Shown here in pieces: positions 1 through 10,360 of a stretch of DNA of 64,000 bases. The position numbers were made by a program, and so were the translations under genes. Each line of letters starts with the position of its first letter. Within the stretch, counting starts at the first letter, position 1. The notes under the pieces were generated by a model that was given only the letters and a program-made list of their open reading frames with translations, did not search any database and was not told the DNA's origin. Location: positions 1,364,001 through 1,428,000 of the forward strand of contig NZ_CP088930.1 of the NCBI RefSeq assembly GCF_027594825.1, in the 5' to 3' direction. The stretch comes from Serratia liquefaciens (GTDB lineage: Bacteria > Pseudomonadota > Gammaproteobacteria > Enterobacterales > Enterobacteriaceae).

Positions 1-1
1 T

Positions 2-181
2 GACCGGGCGCAGGAATGGAATTTACATCCGCTGACAAAGCGTTACCCGTCGGCACTCCAGAAATATAAATACCATGACTTCAATCAACTGACGGTACGC
101 CTTGCAAAGAAAAAGCCCAGCGCGGGCTGGGCTTTATACGGGAGAAATTCATCGACCGGGGTTATTTGGTTAACGCGATAA
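2..181 (+). other. Open frame at window edge, possible 3' end of a gene
   Basis: An open frame enters from the left edge and reaches TAA at 179-181. Its first 35 or so codons look protein-like (motif HPLTKRYPSALQKY), but it then reads through the hairpin at 111-136 and overlaps the convergent lipoprotein gene. I do not recognise the product. It may be the tail of a gene beginning outside the window, or a chance open frame. Confidence 0.2.
111..136 (-). terminator. Intrinsic terminator after the small lipoprotein gene
   Basis: Stem AGCCCAG (114-120) pairs with CTGGGCT (127-133). An A-run on its left becomes a T-run on the minus strand, so it fits termination of the lipoprotein gene that ends at 162. 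Confidence 0.75.
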
Positions 182-383
182 TCCCCAGCGTCAGACCGGC
201 AACTGCCGCTGCCCCACCGGCGATGACTCCAGCGGTTTCCCAGTTGTCCTGCGTGGTGCCTTTCATGCAGGTATTGGTGTGTACCAGACGGCCTTGATCG
301 TCATAGACCGGGACACAAGGTGAGTCAGTCGCGCACCCAGCCAGAATGACCGACAGCAAACCAACCGCAATTAACTTTTTCAT
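162..383 (-). CDS. Small predicted lipoprotein (73 aa), function unknown
   Basis: The N-terminus has a type II signal peptide: MKK, a hydrophobic stretch and lipobox LAGC with the lipidated Cys at residue 17. The mature part has two further Cys residues around a DDQGRL segment. It ends in a Gly/Ala-rich hydrophobic segment (residues about 52-71, AGVIAGGAAAVAG) resembling a glycine-zipper membrane segment. It is probably an envelope protein held by both a lipid anchor and this segment. I do not recognise a characterised family. It has its own terminator at 111-136 and lies downstream of fabB on the same strand, separated by fabB's terminator. Confidence 0.75.
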   Translation of the reverse strand: MKKLIAVGLLSVILAGCATDSPCVPVYDDQGRLVHTNTCMKGTTQDNWETAGVIAGGAAAVAGLTLGIIALTK

Positions 384-550
384 ACTCTTGCCTCAATGTT
401 CGATCACTCTGAAACGCTACGCCGAGTGATATTCGCGCTATTGAGCCATTGTATGCGCAAAAGGCTGAACAAAGCGTTAATGATCCGTCAGGAGATGTAA
501 TTTGGGATAACTCCTAGCGGCGCGTCAGCGGGGGATTACAGGCAATAAAA

Positions 551-570
551 AGCCCGCAAAAATGCGGGCT
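551..570 (-). terminator. fabB terminator
   Basis: Perfect 8-bp stem AGCCCGCA/TGCGGGCT with an AAAA loop, 26 nt beyond the fabB stop. A-run 546-550 reads as T on the minus strand. Confidence 0.85.
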
Positions 571-596
571 TGATCCTGCGCCTTGAGGGCAAGGAA

Positions 597-1811
597 TTAC
601 TTCTGCAGTTTACGCATCACCAGCGTGGCGTTGGTACCGCCGAAGCCGAAGCTGTTGGACATCACGGTGGTCAGCTCGCGTTGCGTTGGCTGAGTCACGA
701 TGTTCATGCCCGCGGCTTTCTCATCCAGATTATCGATGTTGATGCTCGGTGCGATAAAGCCGTGTTCAACCATCAGCAGGCTGTAGATCGCTTCCTGCAC
801 GCCCGCGGCACCCAGTGAGTGACCGGTCATGGCCTTGGTGGATGAGATGGCCGGGGTGTTGTCGCCAAACACTTCGCGAATGGCACCCAGCTCTTTCACG
901 TCGCCCACCGGCGTGGAGGTGCCGTGAACGTTCATGTAGTCGATTGGGGTATCAACGCCTTGCAGCGCCATCTTCATGCAGCGCACCGCGCCTTCACCTG
1001 ATGGAGCCACCATGTCGGCACCGTCGGAGGTCGCACCGTAGCCGATGATTTCAGCATAGATGTGCGCACCACGTGCCAGAGCGTGTTCCAGTTCTTCAAC
1101 CACCACCATACCGCCGCCACCGGCGATGACGAAACCGTCACGCGCAGAGTCGTAAGTACGGGAAGCTTTTTCAGGGGTGTCGTTGTAGCTGGTGGACAGT
1201 GCGCCCATCGCATCGAACTCACAGGCCATTTCCCAGCACAGCTCTTCGCCGCCGCCGGCAAAGACTACGTCCTGCTTGCCCAGTTGGATCAGTTCAACCG
1301 CGTGACCAATGCAGTGTGCAGAGGTTGCGCAGGCGGAGCTGATGGAATAGTTAACGCCACGAATTTTGAACGGGGTTGCCAGGCAGGCAGAAACGCCTGA
1401 AGCCATAGCCTTGGTCACCATGTACGGGCCAACGCCGCGCAGGCCTTTGGCACGCATGCCGTCGGATCCGGCAACCTGGTTGCGCGGAGAACCACCACCT
1501 GAGCCAACAACCAGACCGGTGCGATCGTTGGAAACCTGATCGGCAGCCAGACCTGAGTCCTTGATGGCTTCTTCCATGGAAAGATAGGCATAAACGGACG
1601 CGTCGCTCATAAAGCGCATCACTTTACGGTCAATCAGACCGGTGGTGTCCAGTTTAACATCGCCCCATACGTGACTACGCATGCCGGAATCTTTCAGCTC
1701 CTGGGAGAAAGTGATCCCAGAACGACCTTCCTGCAGGCTCGCCAGGACCTCCTGCTGGTTGTTACCAATGCTGGAGACGATTCCCAGGCCAGTAATCACT
1801 GCACGTTTCAT
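597..1811 (-). CDS. fabB: 3-oxoacyl-ACP synthase I (beta-ketoacyl-ACP synthase I)
   Basis: FabB condenses malonyl-ACP with acyl-ACP in the cytosol and is the KAS needed for elongating the unsaturated branch of type II fatty-acid synthesis. The 404 residues cover the whole thiolase fold (E. coli about 406). The KAS triad is visible: Cys161 in SSACATSAH, His296 in [10 protein letters not shown] and His331 in [13 protein letters not shown]. The C-terminus carries the usual [10 protein letters not shown] loop. It is monocistronic, ends at the hairpin 551-570, and is divergent from mnmC. Upstream sequence holds FabR- and FadR-like operators, matching the dual control known in E. coli. Confidence 0.97.
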   Translation of the reverse strand: MKRAVITGLGIVSSIGNNQQEVLASLQEGRSGITFSQELKDSGMRSHVWGDVKLDTTGLIDRKVMRFMSDASVYAYLSMEEAIKDSGLAADQVSNDRTGLVVGSGGGSPRNQVAGSDGMRAKGLRGVGPYMVTKAMASGVSACLATPFKIRGVNYSISSACATSAHCIGHAVELIQLGKQDVVFAGGGEELCWEMACEFDAMGALSTSYNDTPEKASRTYDSARDGFVIAGGGGMVVVEELEHALARGAHIYAEIIGYGATSDGADMVAPSGEGAVRCMKMALQGVDTPIDYMNVHGTSTPVGDVKELGAIREVFGDNTPAISSTKAMTGHSLGAAGVQEAIYSLLMVEHGFIAPSINIDNLDEKAAGMNIVTQPTQRELTTVMSNSFGFGGTNATLVMRKLQK

Positions 1812-1859
1812 TCAATACCTCTTCCACAATTTTACATTCGGGATTTTGCATCGCACTTT

Positions 1860-1895
1860 AGCGTACAGATGTACGCCGAACAAGTCCGATCAGCG
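1860..1895 (-). promoter_or_regulatory. FabR-like and FadR-like operators upstream of fabB
   Basis: The imperfect palindrome AGCGTACAGATGTACGCC (1860-1877) resembles the FabR box of fabA and fabB. Immediately beside it, 1879-1895 read on the minus strand contains CTGATCGGACTTGTT, close to the FadR activator site. Both lie about 50-85 nt upstream of the fabB start. Assignment rests on remembered consensus. Confidence 0.65.
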
Positions 1896-1981
1896 TTTTT
1901 CAGCTTTATTCTTATCCAGTTTGCGCCATAGCGCCAGCGCCGTTAGAATCCCGTCACCCCTTGAGTTACGAGCAACCAACC

Positions 1982-4006
1982 GTGAGCCACGCCCCGATCC
2001 AAACCGCAGCGTTATCCTGGAATGAACAGGGTACACCTGTTTCGAAACAGTTTGATGACGTCTACTTTTCTAATCAGGATGGGCTGGAAGAAACCCGCTA
2101 TGTGTTTCTCAGGGGCAACCGACTGCCGCCACGTTTTGCCGAGCACCCTCGCCCGCTGTTTATCGTGGCGGAAACCGGCTTCGGCACCGGGCTTAACTTT
2201 TTGACGCTGTGGCAGGCCTTTGCCGGTTTCCGCACGGCAATGCCGGACGCCCCGCTCCAGCGCCTGCACTTTATCAGCTTTGAAAAATTCCCGCTGCTGC
2301 AGGCCGATTTGGCGGCGGCGCATGCCCGCTGGCCGGAACTGGCACCTTACGCCGATGAGTTACGCGCTCAATGGCCGTTGCCGCTGCCGGGCTGCCACCG
2401 CCTGCTGCTGGCCGAAGGGCGCATCACGCTCGATTTGTGGTTTGGCGACGTGAACGCGTTGCTGCCCCACTTCGACTCCAGCATGAACCGCCAAATCGAC
2501 GCCTGGTTCCTCGACGGTTTCGCCCCGGCAAAGAACCCGGATATGTGGACGGAGCAGCTGTTCACCGCCATGGCGCGCTTTGCCCGGCCGGGCGGCAGCC
2601 TTGCCACCTTTACCGCCGCAGGCTTCGTGCGTCGCGGGTTGCAGCAGGCCGGGTTTGATGTCACTAAAACCAAAGGCTTCGGCCAGAAGCGCGAAATGCT
2701 GATCGGCGAGTTGCCTGCCGATGTGCCCGATATCGCCCATCCGGCCCCCTGGCTACTGCGCCCGGCGGCGGAGAATACCGAAGATATCGCTATTGTTGGC
2801 GGTGGCGTCGCCAGCGCGTTAACCGCCCTCGCCCTGTTGCGACGCGGCGCAAAAGTCACGCTGTATTGTGCAGATCCACAGCCGGGCGAAGGGGCATCGG
2901 GCAACCGCCAGGGCGCACTCTACCCTTTGTTGAACGGCCGGGCCGATGCGCTGGAAAATTTCTTCAGCGCCGCCTTTCCGTTCGCCCGCCGCCAATACGA
3001 TACGCTGATGCAACAGGGCGTGGAATTCGACCATCAGTGGTGCGGTGTAAGCCAACTGGCCTTTGACGAGAAGAGCGCCGGGAAAATTGCCAAGATGCTG
3101 GCGGTTGAATGGCCGCAGGCACTCGCCATGCCGGCCGACCGCGCAACGCTCAGTGCCCTGTGCGGCATCGACAGCGGTTTTGGCGGCATTAATTATCCGC
3201 AGGGAGGCTGGCTGTGTCCGGCCGAGCTGACGCGCAGTGCAATTGCGCTGGCGCAACGTCAGGGAATGAGCTGCCATTATCAGTCGGTGCTCAGCGCCCT
3301 GACCGCCAATGAGAAAGGTTGGCAGCTCAGCTTTGGCCAGGGTGAAATTCGGCAGCATGCGACGGTCATTCTGGCCAACGGCCACCGGTTGTCCGAACTG
3401 GCGCAAAGTGAAGCGCTGCCGGTTTATGCGGTGCGCGGTCAGGTATCCCATATTCCTACCACGCCGCAGCTGAGTGCATTGAAGCAGGTGCTGTGTTACG
3501 ACGGCTACCTGACGCCGGTGAATGCCAATAACCAGCAGCACTGTATCGGCGCCAGCTACCAGCGCGGCGAGACCGCCACCGAATACCGCGAAGAAGAGCA
3601 GCAGGAAAATCGGGCTCGCCTGCTGCGTTGCCTGCCGGATCAAACCTGGCCGCTGGAGGTAGACGTCAGCGACCGCCAGGCACGCTGCGGCGTACGCAGC
3701 GCCACTCGCGATCACCTGCCAATGGTAGGCGCAGTGCCCGACTACCAGGCCACGCTAACGCAGTACCAGGATCTGCAACGTCAATACCAGCGCGGTGAAG
3801 CTATCGCCAATGCGCCGAGCTACCCCAATCTGTTTGTGATAGGTGGGTTAGGCTCTCGCGGGTTATGCTCGGCCCCACTGGCGGCAGAGATTTTGGCGGC
3901 GCAGCTGTTTGGCGAACCCTTGCCTGGCGATGCAGAGACGTTGGCGGCATTGAATCCGAATCGGATGTGGGTAAGAAAATTGCTGAAGGGACGTGCGGTA
4001 GTTTGA
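1982..4006 (+). CDS. mnmC: Bifunctional tRNA 5-methylaminomethyl-2-thiouridine biosynthesis protein MnmC
   Basis: MnmC performs the last two steps of mnm5(s2)U34 synthesis in tRNA. Its C-terminal FAD domain removes the carboxymethyl group, and its N-terminal SAM-dependent domain methylates the amine. The methyltransferase part shows [11 protein letters not shown] (about residues 64-74) and [14 protein letters not shown]. The oxidoreductase part opens with the dinucleotide fold [13 protein letters not shown] and ends [12 protein letters not shown] chose GTG 1982 because the product (674 aa) then aligns at the N-terminus with E. coli MnmC; a TTG at 1961 would add seven residues. Neither start has a strong Shine-Dalgarno sequence. 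It is divergent from fabB, as in E. coli. Confidence 0.95.
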   Translation: MSHAPIQTAALSWNEQGTPVSKQFDDVYFSNQDGLEETRYVFLRGNRLPPRFAEHPRPLFIVAETGFGTGLNFLTLWQAFAGFRTAMPDAPLQRLHFISFEKFPLLQADLAAAHARWPELAPYADELRAQWPLPLPGCHRLLLAEGRITLDLWFGDVNALLPHFDSSMNRQIDAWFLDGFAPAKNPDMWTEQLFTAMARFARPGGSLATFTAAGFVRRGLQQAGFDVTKTKGFGQKREMLIGELPADVPDIAHPAPWLLRPAAENTEDIAIVGGGVASALTALALLRRGAKVTLYCADPQPGEGASGNRQGALYPLLNGRADALENFFSAAFPFARRQYDTLMQQGVEFDHQWCGVSQLAFDEKSAGKIAKMLAVEWPQALAMPADRATLSALCGIDSGFGGINYPQGGWLCPAELTRSAIALAQRQGMSCHYQSVLSALTANEKGWQLSFGQGEIRQHATVILANGHRLSELAQSEALPVYAVRGQVSHIPTTPQLSALKQVLCYDGYLTPVNANNQQHCIGASYQRGETATEYREEEQQENRARLLRCLPDQTWPLEVDVSDRQARCGVRSATRDHLPMVGAVPDYQATLTQYQDLQRQYQRGEAIANAPSYPNLFVIGGLGSRGLCSAPLAAEILAAQLFGEPLPGDAETLAALNPNRMWVRKLLKGRAVV

Positions 4007-4015
4007 AGAAAGTCT

Positions 4016-4043
4016 CACAGGGCGCGGTCGACTGCGCCCTGTG
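4016..4043. terminator. Hairpin between convergent mnmC and yfcL
   Basis: Perfect 10-bp stem CACAGGGCGC/GCGCCCTGTG with an 8-nt loop, lying exactly between the two convergent stops. There is no clear T-run, so it may act as a 3' stabiliser or a weak bidirectional terminator. Confidence 0.55.
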
Positions 4044-4052
4044 GCAGAAATA

Positions 4053-4337
4053 TCAGGCAGTCGGCAGTGCGGTTTGATACAGATTTTCCCACATGCCATA
4101 CACCAACGCCTGATCGGGGGGTGACAACTCACCGGCGGCAATGGCTTTATGCAGGCTGCTTTCCACCTGCGCCTTCAGCGCTTCGGCAGTGTGTTCGCCC
4201 AGCTCTTCCACTTCAGCCACCGCCAGCGTCAGATGACCGCGCAGGTAGCCACCGGCAAACAGTTCATCATCGCTGGCGTGCTCTACCATGTCATCAATCA
4301 GCGCCAAAATGCGCGCTTCGAATTCTGCGATCATCAA
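4053..4337 (-). CDS. yfcL: YfcL family protein
   Basis: A 94-residue acidic, mostly helical cytosolic protein closely resembling E. coli YfcL (about 92 aa), with the conserved core [17 protein letters not shown] and C-terminal MWENL. Its function is unknown. Two adjacent ATGs are possible (4337 and 4334); the AGGA motif is better spaced from the first, but E. coli YfcL aligns with the second. It lies 28 bp downstream of epmC on the same strand, and the yfcL-yfcM-yfcA order matches E. coli. Confidence 0.88.
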   Translation of the reverse strand: MMIAEFEARILALIDDMVEHASDDELFAGGYLRGHLTLAVAEVEELGEHTAEALKAQVESSLHKAIAAGELSPPDQALVYGMWENLYQTALPTA

Positions 4338-4365
4338 ATTTCCTCATTAAATAACAAACTGGCGA

Positions 4366-4923
4366 TCAATTGAGATCTTCCGGATAGGGAAAATGCTCCG
4401 CCGCCAGCGGTGGCGTATTGTAAAACGATTGTAACGCCTGAATAAAGCGCGCAGGTCTTGTGGGTATTCCCTGCTCTAACAGCAGCAGCACCCGTTCGCG
4501 AACTTTGCGCTGGAAGGCAATGCGATCCGGCTCGCAGTCACCGTTGAGGTTGTCGCAACTGACGTTGAACGGGAAACCGGCGGCGACGCAGAACATCCAC
4601 TCCAAAGATTGCGGTTTTATCTCCACCGCTTCGAATTCACTTTGCGTCTGCGCGTCTCGCCCGTCCGGGCAGTACCAGTAACCAAAATCCACCAGCTTGC
4701 GGCGCTCTTCGCCGGCGATGCACCAGTGCGAGATTTCATGCATGCCGCTGGCGTAATAGCCGTGGGCAAAGACAATGCGGTGGTACGGCAGTTGGTCGTC
4801 GGCCGGCAAATAGATCGGCTCATCGTCGCCTTTGACCAGTCGCGTGTTGTATTCATCGCTGAAGCACTGATTAAAAATTTCAATCAGTTGCTCGTATTGA
4901 TGGGTAGCCTGTGTGTCTGACAT
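4366..4923 (-). CDS. epmC: Elongation factor P hydroxylase EpmC
   Basis: EpmC (YfcM) hydroxylates the lysine of elongation factor P after it has been beta-lysylated by EpmA and EpmB. The 185 residues match the family's length. The metal-binding motif HEISH is visible in the middle (FAHGYYASGMHEISHWC), followed by FGYWYCPDGRD. It is a soluble iron enzyme. epmA and epmB are not in this window. It forms a compact minus-strand group with yfcA upstream and yfcL downstream. Confidence 0.92.
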   Translation of the reverse strand: MSDTQATHQYEQLIEIFNQCFSDEYNTRLVKGDDEPIYLPADDQLPYHRIVFAHGYYASGMHEISHWCIAGEERRKLVDFGYWYCPDGRDAQTQSEFEAVEIKPQSLEWMFCVAAGFPFNVSCDNLNGDCEPDRIAFQRKVRERVLLLLEQGIPTRPARFIQALQSFYNTPPLAAEHFPYPEDLN

Positions 4924-4988
4924 AAATAAAATCCAATAACCACAAAAATAAAGAGGTAATTATTTCATTTTGCCGCTCTTTTAGCATG

Positions 4989-5789
4989 CTAAATATGCAG
5001 GGCCAGCCACTGCTGAATTTCAGCACCGTGGTTGTCGTACAAGAGCTTGCAGCTCATCACCAGAGAAACGATGACGATCATCGGTCGGATCAGCTTTTGC
5101 CCGCGGGTCATCACCATGTGAGCCCCCAGGCGCGCACCGAGCACCTGCCCAACCAGCATCACCAGGCCAATGCCCCACAGCACTTTGCCGCCGATGATAA
5201 ACAACACCAGGCTGCCAAAGTTGGAAGTGAAATTCAGCACCTTGGCGTGCGCGGTGGATTTGGCCAGGTTAAAACCGCACAGCGTCACGTAGGCCAGCGC
5301 ATAAAAGGAACCGGCACCGGGCCCAAAGAAGCCATCGTAAAAACCGACGCAGCCACCGGCCACCAGCCCGAACGGCAAGGCACTTAAACGGCGCTGCCGA
5401 TCGTTTTCCCCCAAACGCGGCGTCAGCAGGAAGTACAGACCGATGCCGATCACCAATAACGGCAGCATTTGCCGCAGCAGATCGGCGCGCATGTGCTGCA
5501 CCAGCACCGCTCCGGCAACGGAACCGATCAGGGCCAGAAAAATGGTCAGTTTCTGATCGTTGAGATCGACCGCCCGTCGGCGGATAAAATACAGGCTGGC
5601 AGAAAGGGACCCGCCCACCGACTGCAGCTTGTTGGTCGCCAGCGCCTGCGCCGGGGGAACCCCCACCGCCAGCAGCGCCGGTACGGTTAACAGCCCGCCG
5701 CCACCGGCGATAGAGTCGATAAAGCCTGCGAGTAACGCCACCACAAACAAAACCCCGAGCATCTCGGGGCCAACGACGAACCAATCCAT
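4989..5789 (-). CDS. yfcA: TSUP family inner-membrane transporter YfcA
   Basis: A polytopic inner-membrane protein of 266 residues from the TauE/SafE/YfcA/DUF81 (TSUP) superfamily. Members export or import small sulfur-containing or organic anions; the substrate of YfcA is unknown. Two internally similar halves can be seen: a GFIDSIAGGGGLLTVPALL segment near residue 22 and the related GFYDGFFGPGAGSFYAL near residue 155. The GATNKLQ-like ATNKLQSVGG follows the first. It starts 3 bp after the mepA stop, so translation is probably coupled within mepA-yfcA. Confidence 0.93.
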   Translation of the reverse strand: MDWFVVGPEMLGVLFVVALLAGFIDSIAGGGGLLTVPALLAVGVPPAQALATNKLQSVGGSLSASLYFIRRRAVDLNDQKLTIFLALIGSVAGAVLVQHMRADLLRQMLPLLVIGIGLYFLLTPRLGENDRQRRLSALPFGLVAGGCVGFYDGFFGPGAGSFYALAYVTLCGFNLAKSTAHAKVLNFTSNFGSLVLFIIGGKVLWGIGLVMLVGQVLGARLGAHMVMTRGQKLIRPMIVIVSLVMSCKLLYDNHGAEIQQWLALHI

Positions 5790-5792
5790 TTA

Positions 5793-6620
5793 TTATTCCG
5801 CAGCGAAATGGTTATCCAGCAAAGCCTGACAGGTAGGCGGTAACGGCGGCGGCACCGGTTTACCCGGTTTGGCGCTCGGCTGATGCGGCACAAACCAGCT
5901 TGCCAGCTCGGCGCCGCAACCGTCGCCCGGCGGCGGCGTATCCTGTTCTTTACATTCCAGGCTGCCTGGCGGACAGCGCAGTCGCACGTGCATATGGGCA
6001 CGATGACCAAACCACGGACGCACCTTGTGCAGCCAGTCGCGGTCGGCACCGGCATCCAGACACAGACGCTGCTTGATCGCCGGGTTAACGAAAATGCGCG
6101 TCACTTCCTGATCCTGAGCCGCCGCTTTGATCAGCGATTCAATCTGCGGCTGCCACTGACGAGCCACCACCTGCTTGCCGTCGCTGGAAACCAAATCGAT
6201 CGGCTGCGGCTTCAGCAACTGCTGCGCGCTCCAACGCTGGCGCGGCAACTGTAACCAGATATCGACATCAAGCCCGGACTGATGGCTGGCATGGCCGCTG
6301 CTAAAGCGTCCGCCCGCAGGCATCGCCATATCGCCGATCAGCACCGTGCCCAAATTTCTTTGGCTGGCCTTGCTGCTCAGGCGCTGGATAAACGCCAGCA
6401 GATCCGGGTGGCCGAAGTAGCGGCGTTGATCGGGCCGCATCACCTGATAATCCGGTGAGTTCAGCGGCAGCGGCTGAGCGCCGATAATGCAACCATTGGC
6501 AAAACCGCCCACCGCCTGCGGCGCGCCGGCCACCGGGTGGTCAATCTTCTGCCACGGCGTCAACGCCAGGGCGGAGCCCGAAGCCATCAGGACAAAGATG
6601 CCCAATATCCAGTTTTTCAT
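5793..6620 (-). CDS. mepA: Penicillin-insensitive murein endopeptidase MepA
   Basis: MepA is a periplasmic zinc peptidase of the LAS family that cuts D-Ala-mDAP and mDAP-mDAP cross-links of peptidoglycan. The start at ATG 6620 gives 275 residues with a cleavable signal peptide ending near SGSALA. Zinc ligands appear in [16 protein letters not shown] and in the late RAHMHVRL motif. Cysteines near the ends ([20 protein letters not shown]) could form disulfides, as in E. coli MepA. It lies 4 bp after aroC and 3 bp before yfcA, so aroC-mepA-yfcA is one transcription unit. Confidence 0.95.
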   Translation of the reverse strand: MKNWILGIFVLMASGSALALTPWQKIDHPVAGAPQAVGGFANGCIIGAQPLPLNSPDYQVMRPDQRRYFGHPDLLAFIQRLSSKASQRNLGTVLIGDMAMPAGGRFSSGHASHQSGLDVDIWLQLPRQRWSAQQLLKPQPIDLVSSDGKQVVARQWQPQIESLIKAAAQDQEVTRIFVNPAIKQRLCLDAGADRDWLHKVRPWFGHRAHMHVRLRCPPGSLECKEQDTPPPGDGCGAELASWFVPHQPSAKPGKPVPPPLPPTCQALLDNHFAAE

Positions 6621-6624
6621 GGGG

Positions 6625-7710
6625 TTACCAGCGTGGAACGTTAGAGACCACATCACCGTTTTGCGCACGCTGGCGCAGCAGGTGATCCATCAGCACAATC
6701 GCCATCATCGCTTCAGCAATCGGCACCGCACGGATGCCTACGCAAGGATCGTGACGGCCACGGGTGACCATCTCCACCGCTTCGCCCTGACGGTTAATGG
6801 TTCTGCCCGGCACCATAATGCTGGAGGTCGGTTTCAGCGCCAGATGGGCCACCACCGGCTGACCGCTGCTGATGCCGCCAAGAATGCCGCCCGCATGGTT
6901 GCTCTGGAAGCCTTCCGGGGTGATCTCATCACGGTTTTCGCTGCCGCGCTTGTTGACCACCGCGAAACCGTCACCGATTTCCACGCCTTTCACCGCATTG
7001 ATGCTCATCAACGCATGCGCCAGATCCGCGTCGAGGCGGTCAAACACCGGCTCGCCAAGACCCACCGGCACGTTTTCGGCAATCACGCTGACCTTGGCGC
7101 CAATGGAGTCGCCCTCTTTCTTCAGCGCGCGCATCAGTTCGTCGAGAGCTTCCAATTTGTCGGGATCCGGGCAGAAGAACGGGTTTTGTTCGACCTGCTC
7201 CCAGTCTTTCAGCTCGCAGACCACGTCGCCGATCTGCGCCAGATAGCCACGCACCTGAACGCCATATTTTTGCAGCAGGTATTTCTTGGCAATGGCCCCA
7301 GCCGCAACGCGCATCGCGGTTTCACGAGCCGAAGAACGCCCACCGCCGCGATAATCGCGTACGCCGTATTTCTGCTCGTAGGTGTAATCCGCATGTCCCG
7401 GACGGAACACGTCTTTGATGGCGCCGTAATCTTGTGAACGCTGATCGGTGTTTTCTATCATCAGCCCAATGCTGGTACCGGTGGTCACCCCTTCAAACAC
7501 GCCGGAAAGAATGCGTACCTGATCCGGTTCGCGACGTTGAGTGGTATAGCGAGAGGTGCCTGGACGGCGACGGTCCAGGTCATGCTGCAGATCGGCTTCG
7601 GTAAGCGGGATACCCGGCGGTACGCCGTCTACGATACATCCCAGCGCCACACCGTGAGATTCACCAAATGTGGTAACGCGGAAAATCTGCCCAATACTGT
7701 TTCCTGCCAT
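6625..7710 (-). CDS. aroC: Chorismate synthase
   Basis: AroC converts 5-enolpyruvylshikimate-3-phosphate to chorismate, the last step of the shikimate pathway, using reduced FMN. The 361 residues equal the E. coli length. The three family signatures are all present: [14 protein letters not shown] near the N-terminus, [16 protein letters not shown], and [20 protein letters not shown] in the middle. Chorismate made here also feeds the enterobactin genes at 57-62 kb. It follows prmB after about 60 bp and is close upstream of mepA. Confidence 0.98.
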   Translation of the reverse strand: MAGNSIGQIFRVTTFGESHGVALGCIVDGVPPGIPLTEADLQHDLDRRRPGTSRYTTQRREPDQVRILSGVFEGVTTGTSIGLMIENTDQRSQDYGAIKDVFRPGHADYTYEQKYGVRDYRGGGRSSARETAMRVAAGAIAKKYLLQKYGVQVRGYLAQIGDVVCELKDWEQVEQNPFFCPDPDKLEALDELMRALKKEGDSIGAKVSVIAENVPVGLGEPVFDRLDADLAHALMSINAVKGVEIGDGFAVVNKRGSENRDEITPEGFQSNHAGGILGGISSGQPVVAHLALKPTSSIMVPGRTINRQGEAVEMVTRGRHDPCVGIRAVPIAEAMMAIVLMDHLLRQRAQNGDVVSNVPRW

Positions 7711-7772
7711 CGCGGCTCCTTACCCTTAATTATTATCTTTGTGGGGCCCGCCAAAGCAGGCCCGAAGAATGC

Positions 7773-8705
7773 TTAGCTGCGGTAGAGGCTGAAGTGCTCT
7801 TTGCAATCCACCAGTTGCTGCTTGGTCAGCATGAACACGCCGTCACCGCCGTTTTCAAACTCCAGCCAGGTGAACGGAATATCCGGATACTGTTCCATCA
7901 GATGTACCATGCTGTTACCCACTTCACAAATCAGCACGCCGTCGTCGCTCAGGTAGTCCGGTGCGCAGGCCAGAATACGGCGCACCAGCTTCAGGCCGTC
8001 GCTGCCTGCCGCCAGGCCCAATTCCGGCTCGAAGCGGAATTCCTGCGGCAGATCGGACATGTCTTCCGCATCCACGTACGGCGGATTGGTGACGATCAGA
8101 TCGTACTGGATCGCGGGAACATCGCGGAACAGATCGGAACGGATCGGGATCACCTGCTGTTCAACGCCCAGCGCCTGAATATTGCGCTCGGTCACCGCCA
8201 GCACGTCGCTGGAGATATCGACCGCGTCAACTTCCGCTTCCGGGAAAGCGTAGCTGCAGGCAATGGCGATACAGCCGCTGCCGGTGCACATGTCGAGAAT
8301 ATGGCGCGGCGGGTGCGGGATCAGAGCGCTGAAACGATCGTTGATCAGTTCGCCAATCGGGGAACGCGGAACCAGCACACGCTCATCGACGTAGAACTCC
8401 AGATCGCAGAACCAGGCTTTGTTGGTCAGATAGGCTACCGGGACACGTTCGTTGACGCGGCGGATCACGCGCTCAACGATGCGATGGCGCTCGCTGGAGG
8501 TCAAACGGGCGGTGTGCATGTCCTCTGGAATATCCAGCGGCAGGAACAGGCTTGGCAGCACCAATTGCACCGCTTCGTCCCACGGATTATCGGTTCCGTG
8601 ACCATAGTAGATATCGGCGGCGTTAAAACGGCTGACCGTCCAGCGCAGCATATCTTGAATGGTGTGCAGTTCGTTCACTGCTTCCTCGACGAAAATTTTG
8701 TCCAA
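7773..8705 (-). CDS. prmB: Ribosomal protein uL3 N5-glutamine methyltransferase PrmB
   Basis: PrmB methylates a glutamine of ribosomal protein uL3 using SAM, aiding 50S assembly. The class I methyltransferase fold shows [14 protein letters not shown] (SAM binding) and the catalytic NPPY motif in [19 protein letters not shown] chose TTG 8705: GGAGG lies five bases upstream, and the product is then 310 residues, the length of E. coli PrmB; an upstream in-frame start would add 22 unconserved residues. It is divergent from smrB and precedes aroC. Confidence 0.95.
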   Translation of the reverse strand: MDKIFVEEAVNELHTIQDMLRWTVSRFNAADIYYGHGTDNPWDEAVQLVLPSLFLPLDIPEDMHTARLTSSERHRIVERVIRRVNERVPVAYLTNKAWFCDLEFYVDERVLVPRSPIGELINDRFSALIPHPPRHILDMCTGSGCIAIACSYAFPEAEVDAVDISSDVLAVTERNIQALGVEQQVIPIRSDLFRDVPAIQYDLIVTNPPYVDAEDMSDLPQEFRFEPELGLAAGSDGLKLVRRILACAPDYLSDDGVLICEVGNSMVHLMEQYPDIPFTWLEFENGGDGVFMLTKQQLVDCKEHFSLYRS

Positions 8706-8875
8706 TTTGCCCTCCGGCAGGCACTGTGATTCATGATTTAGCCGCATAGTTTGCCATGAAGCCCGCGACAAATCACGCTAACCCCTTGCGCTTTTCATTC
8801 TGGCGAGAATTTTGCGTCGACAGAGACCCGCGACAAGGTAAACTGTCGCGATAAATGATTTCCGGTGAATTCCAA

Positions 8876-9406
8876 ATGAAGAACAAGCACCCTCTGAGCA
8901 AAGATGAATTGCAGCTCTTCAGAGAGTCGGTAGTAGACGCAAAAAAGCTGCGTCAGGACACCATCGTCCACCGTAAACCCAAGCCTATAACCCAGAAAAT
9001 TGCTCCACAGCGCCTGCTGCAGGAACAGGTAGACGCCAGTTATTATTTCTCGGATGAATACCAGCCGCAGTTGGAAGAGGAAGGTCCGACGCGCTATGTG
9101 CGCCCCGGTTACAGTGCCTTCGAGCTGAAAAAACTGCGCCGCGGCGATTATTCGCCAGAGCTGTTTCTCGATCTGCACGGGCTGACCCAGATGCAGGCCA
9201 AGCAGGAACTGGGGGCGCTGATCGCCGCCTGCAAGCGCGAACATGTGTACTGCGCCTGCGTGATGCACGGCCACGGCAAGCACATCCTCAAACAGCAGAC
9301 GCCGCTGTGGTTGGCGCAGCACCCTGACGTACTGGTGTTCCACCAGGCGCCCAAAGAATGGGGCGGCAGCGCGGCAATTTTGCTGCTGGTCGAACTGGCT
9401 GAGTGA
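8876..9406 (+). CDS. smrB: Ribosome rescue endonuclease SmrB
   Basis: SmrB is recruited to collided ribosomes and cuts the mRNA between them. The C-terminal SMR domain is complete: [17 protein letters not shown] (about residues 94-110) and the active-site loop [16 protein letters not shown]. The N-terminal helix region is basic and more variable. ATG 8876 aligns with the E. coli start; an upstream in-frame ATG at 8855 would add seven residues. Length is 176 aa. It has its own terminator at 9421-9447, shared with convergent sixA. Confidence 0.95.
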   Translation: MKNKHPLSKDELQLFRESVVDAKKLRQDTIVHRKPKPITQKIAPQRLLQEQVDASYYFSDEYQPQLEEEGPTRYVRPGYSAFELKKLRRGDYSPELFLDLHGLTQMQAKQELGALIAACKREHVYCACVMHGHGKHILKQQTPLWLAQHPDVLVFHQAPKEWGGSAAILLLVELAE

Positions 9407-9420
9407 TCGGCAGAAATGAC

Positions 9421-9447
9421 AAAGGGCGATGTTTGACATCGCCCTTT
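9421..9447. terminator. Bidirectional terminator smrB/sixA
   Basis: Perfect 12-bp stem AAAGGGCGATGT/ACATCGCCCTTT with a 3-nt loop between convergent genes, with a T-rich stretch on the plus side (smrB). Confidence 0.9.
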
Positions 9448-9472
9448 CGTTTTGGCCCCGCGCTGGGGTGCC

Positions 9473-9955
9473 TTATACTTTAGCCATCACCTGCGATGGA
9501 CTCACCTGCCACTCAAATTTACCGTAGCTGCCGTCGGCGGCCAAATCGACATTGGCAATCGCCGAGGTCGCGAACATCGGCGGGCATTCGCCCGGGCAGA
9601 GTTCCGCCACCAGGTAACCCACCAGCGGTAAGTGGGAGACGATCAGCACCGCGTGAACCCCCTGCTGCGCCAGCGCCTGCAGGTAGCTGCCGACCAGACT
9701 GGCATCCCCGCCCGGCGTCAGCTCAGGCAGCACTTCTTCGCTTGCCGGCAAGGTCAAGGCTTCGCGCACCGTAGCCAGCGTCTGTTCGGCCCGCAGGTAA
9801 GGGCTGACCAGCACGCGTTCAATATCCACAGACTTGGTATTTAACCAGGCCGCCATCTGACGTGACTCATCACGGCCACAAACAGTAAGAGGTCTTACCG
9901 AATCGCTGGCCGCATCAAGTGCCGCCTCTCCGTGACGCATAATCAAAACTTGCAT
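9473..9955 (-). CDS. sixA: Phosphohistidine phosphatase SixA
   Basis: SixA is a small histidine phosphatase. In E. coli it dephosphorylates ArcB's HPt domain and NPr of the nitrogen phosphotransferase system. The RHG motif is at residues 7-9 (IMRHGEA, catalytic His8), and the second catalytic His is in IVSHLPLVGYL. Length is 160 residues (E. coli 161). It is a single gene convergent with smrB and sits beside fadJ, as in E. coli. Confidence 0.96.
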   Translation of the reverse strand: MQVLIMRHGEAALDAASDSVRPLTVCGRDESRQMAAWLNTKSVDIERVLVSPYLRAEQTLATVREALTLPASEEVLPELTPGGDASLVGSYLQALAQQGVHAVLIVSHLPLVGYLVAELCPGECPPMFATSAIANVDLAADGSYGKFEWQVSPSQVMAKV

Positions 9956-10360
9956 ATTGCACCGCTGTTGTTGACAAAATAACGCTATACAGAAACGCCG
10001 AGCGTGCTGTATCGCCGAGTTTTACAACCCCAAAGCAAAAGCTTTGAAACGATAACGCGCCGTCTCTTTATGGCGGCCGGGCATTTTGCCTGAAAGTTCA
10101 CGTAAAGAAAACGCTGTTTTTTACACCAATGGCGCCTTGAGATGACTTTGACGCTCACATAACAACCAATTCAACAGGTTAAATTTTAACCTTTACATCA
10201 TGAATTTTATTGATGGCGGCCAGCCTTTCACCGCCATCGAGCTACGTTACCGCGTCGCTATCTCCCTGTATAGGGTCAGGGATTGCCGGTATTGCAAGGA
10301 GTGATAGCGATCACATGCCCTGTTGATCCTACTCTAGTACAAATCACGGCGCCGCGCCGC
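9956..10360. other. Intergenic region sixA-fadJ (405 bp)
   Basis: This holds the sixA promoter side and the fadJ 3' side. A hairpin GATGGCGG/CCGCCATC lies at about 10211-10240 and may mark the end of fadJ transcription, though it lacks a T-run on the minus strand. A 34-codon ATG frame at 10200-10304 has no ribosome-binding site and I do not call it a gene. Confidence 0.4.

Noticed and set aside
2819..3715. Long minus-strand frame inside mnmC (298 codons)
   Set aside because: Antisense to a fully conserved gene, with no ribosome-binding site or recognisable domain; similar shadows lie opposite aroC, prmB, fadJ, fadI, ccmF and gltX.
10200..10304. 34-codon ATG frame between sixA and fadJ
   Set aside because: No ribosome-binding site and it spans a hairpin; the peptide has no signal or membrane segment.
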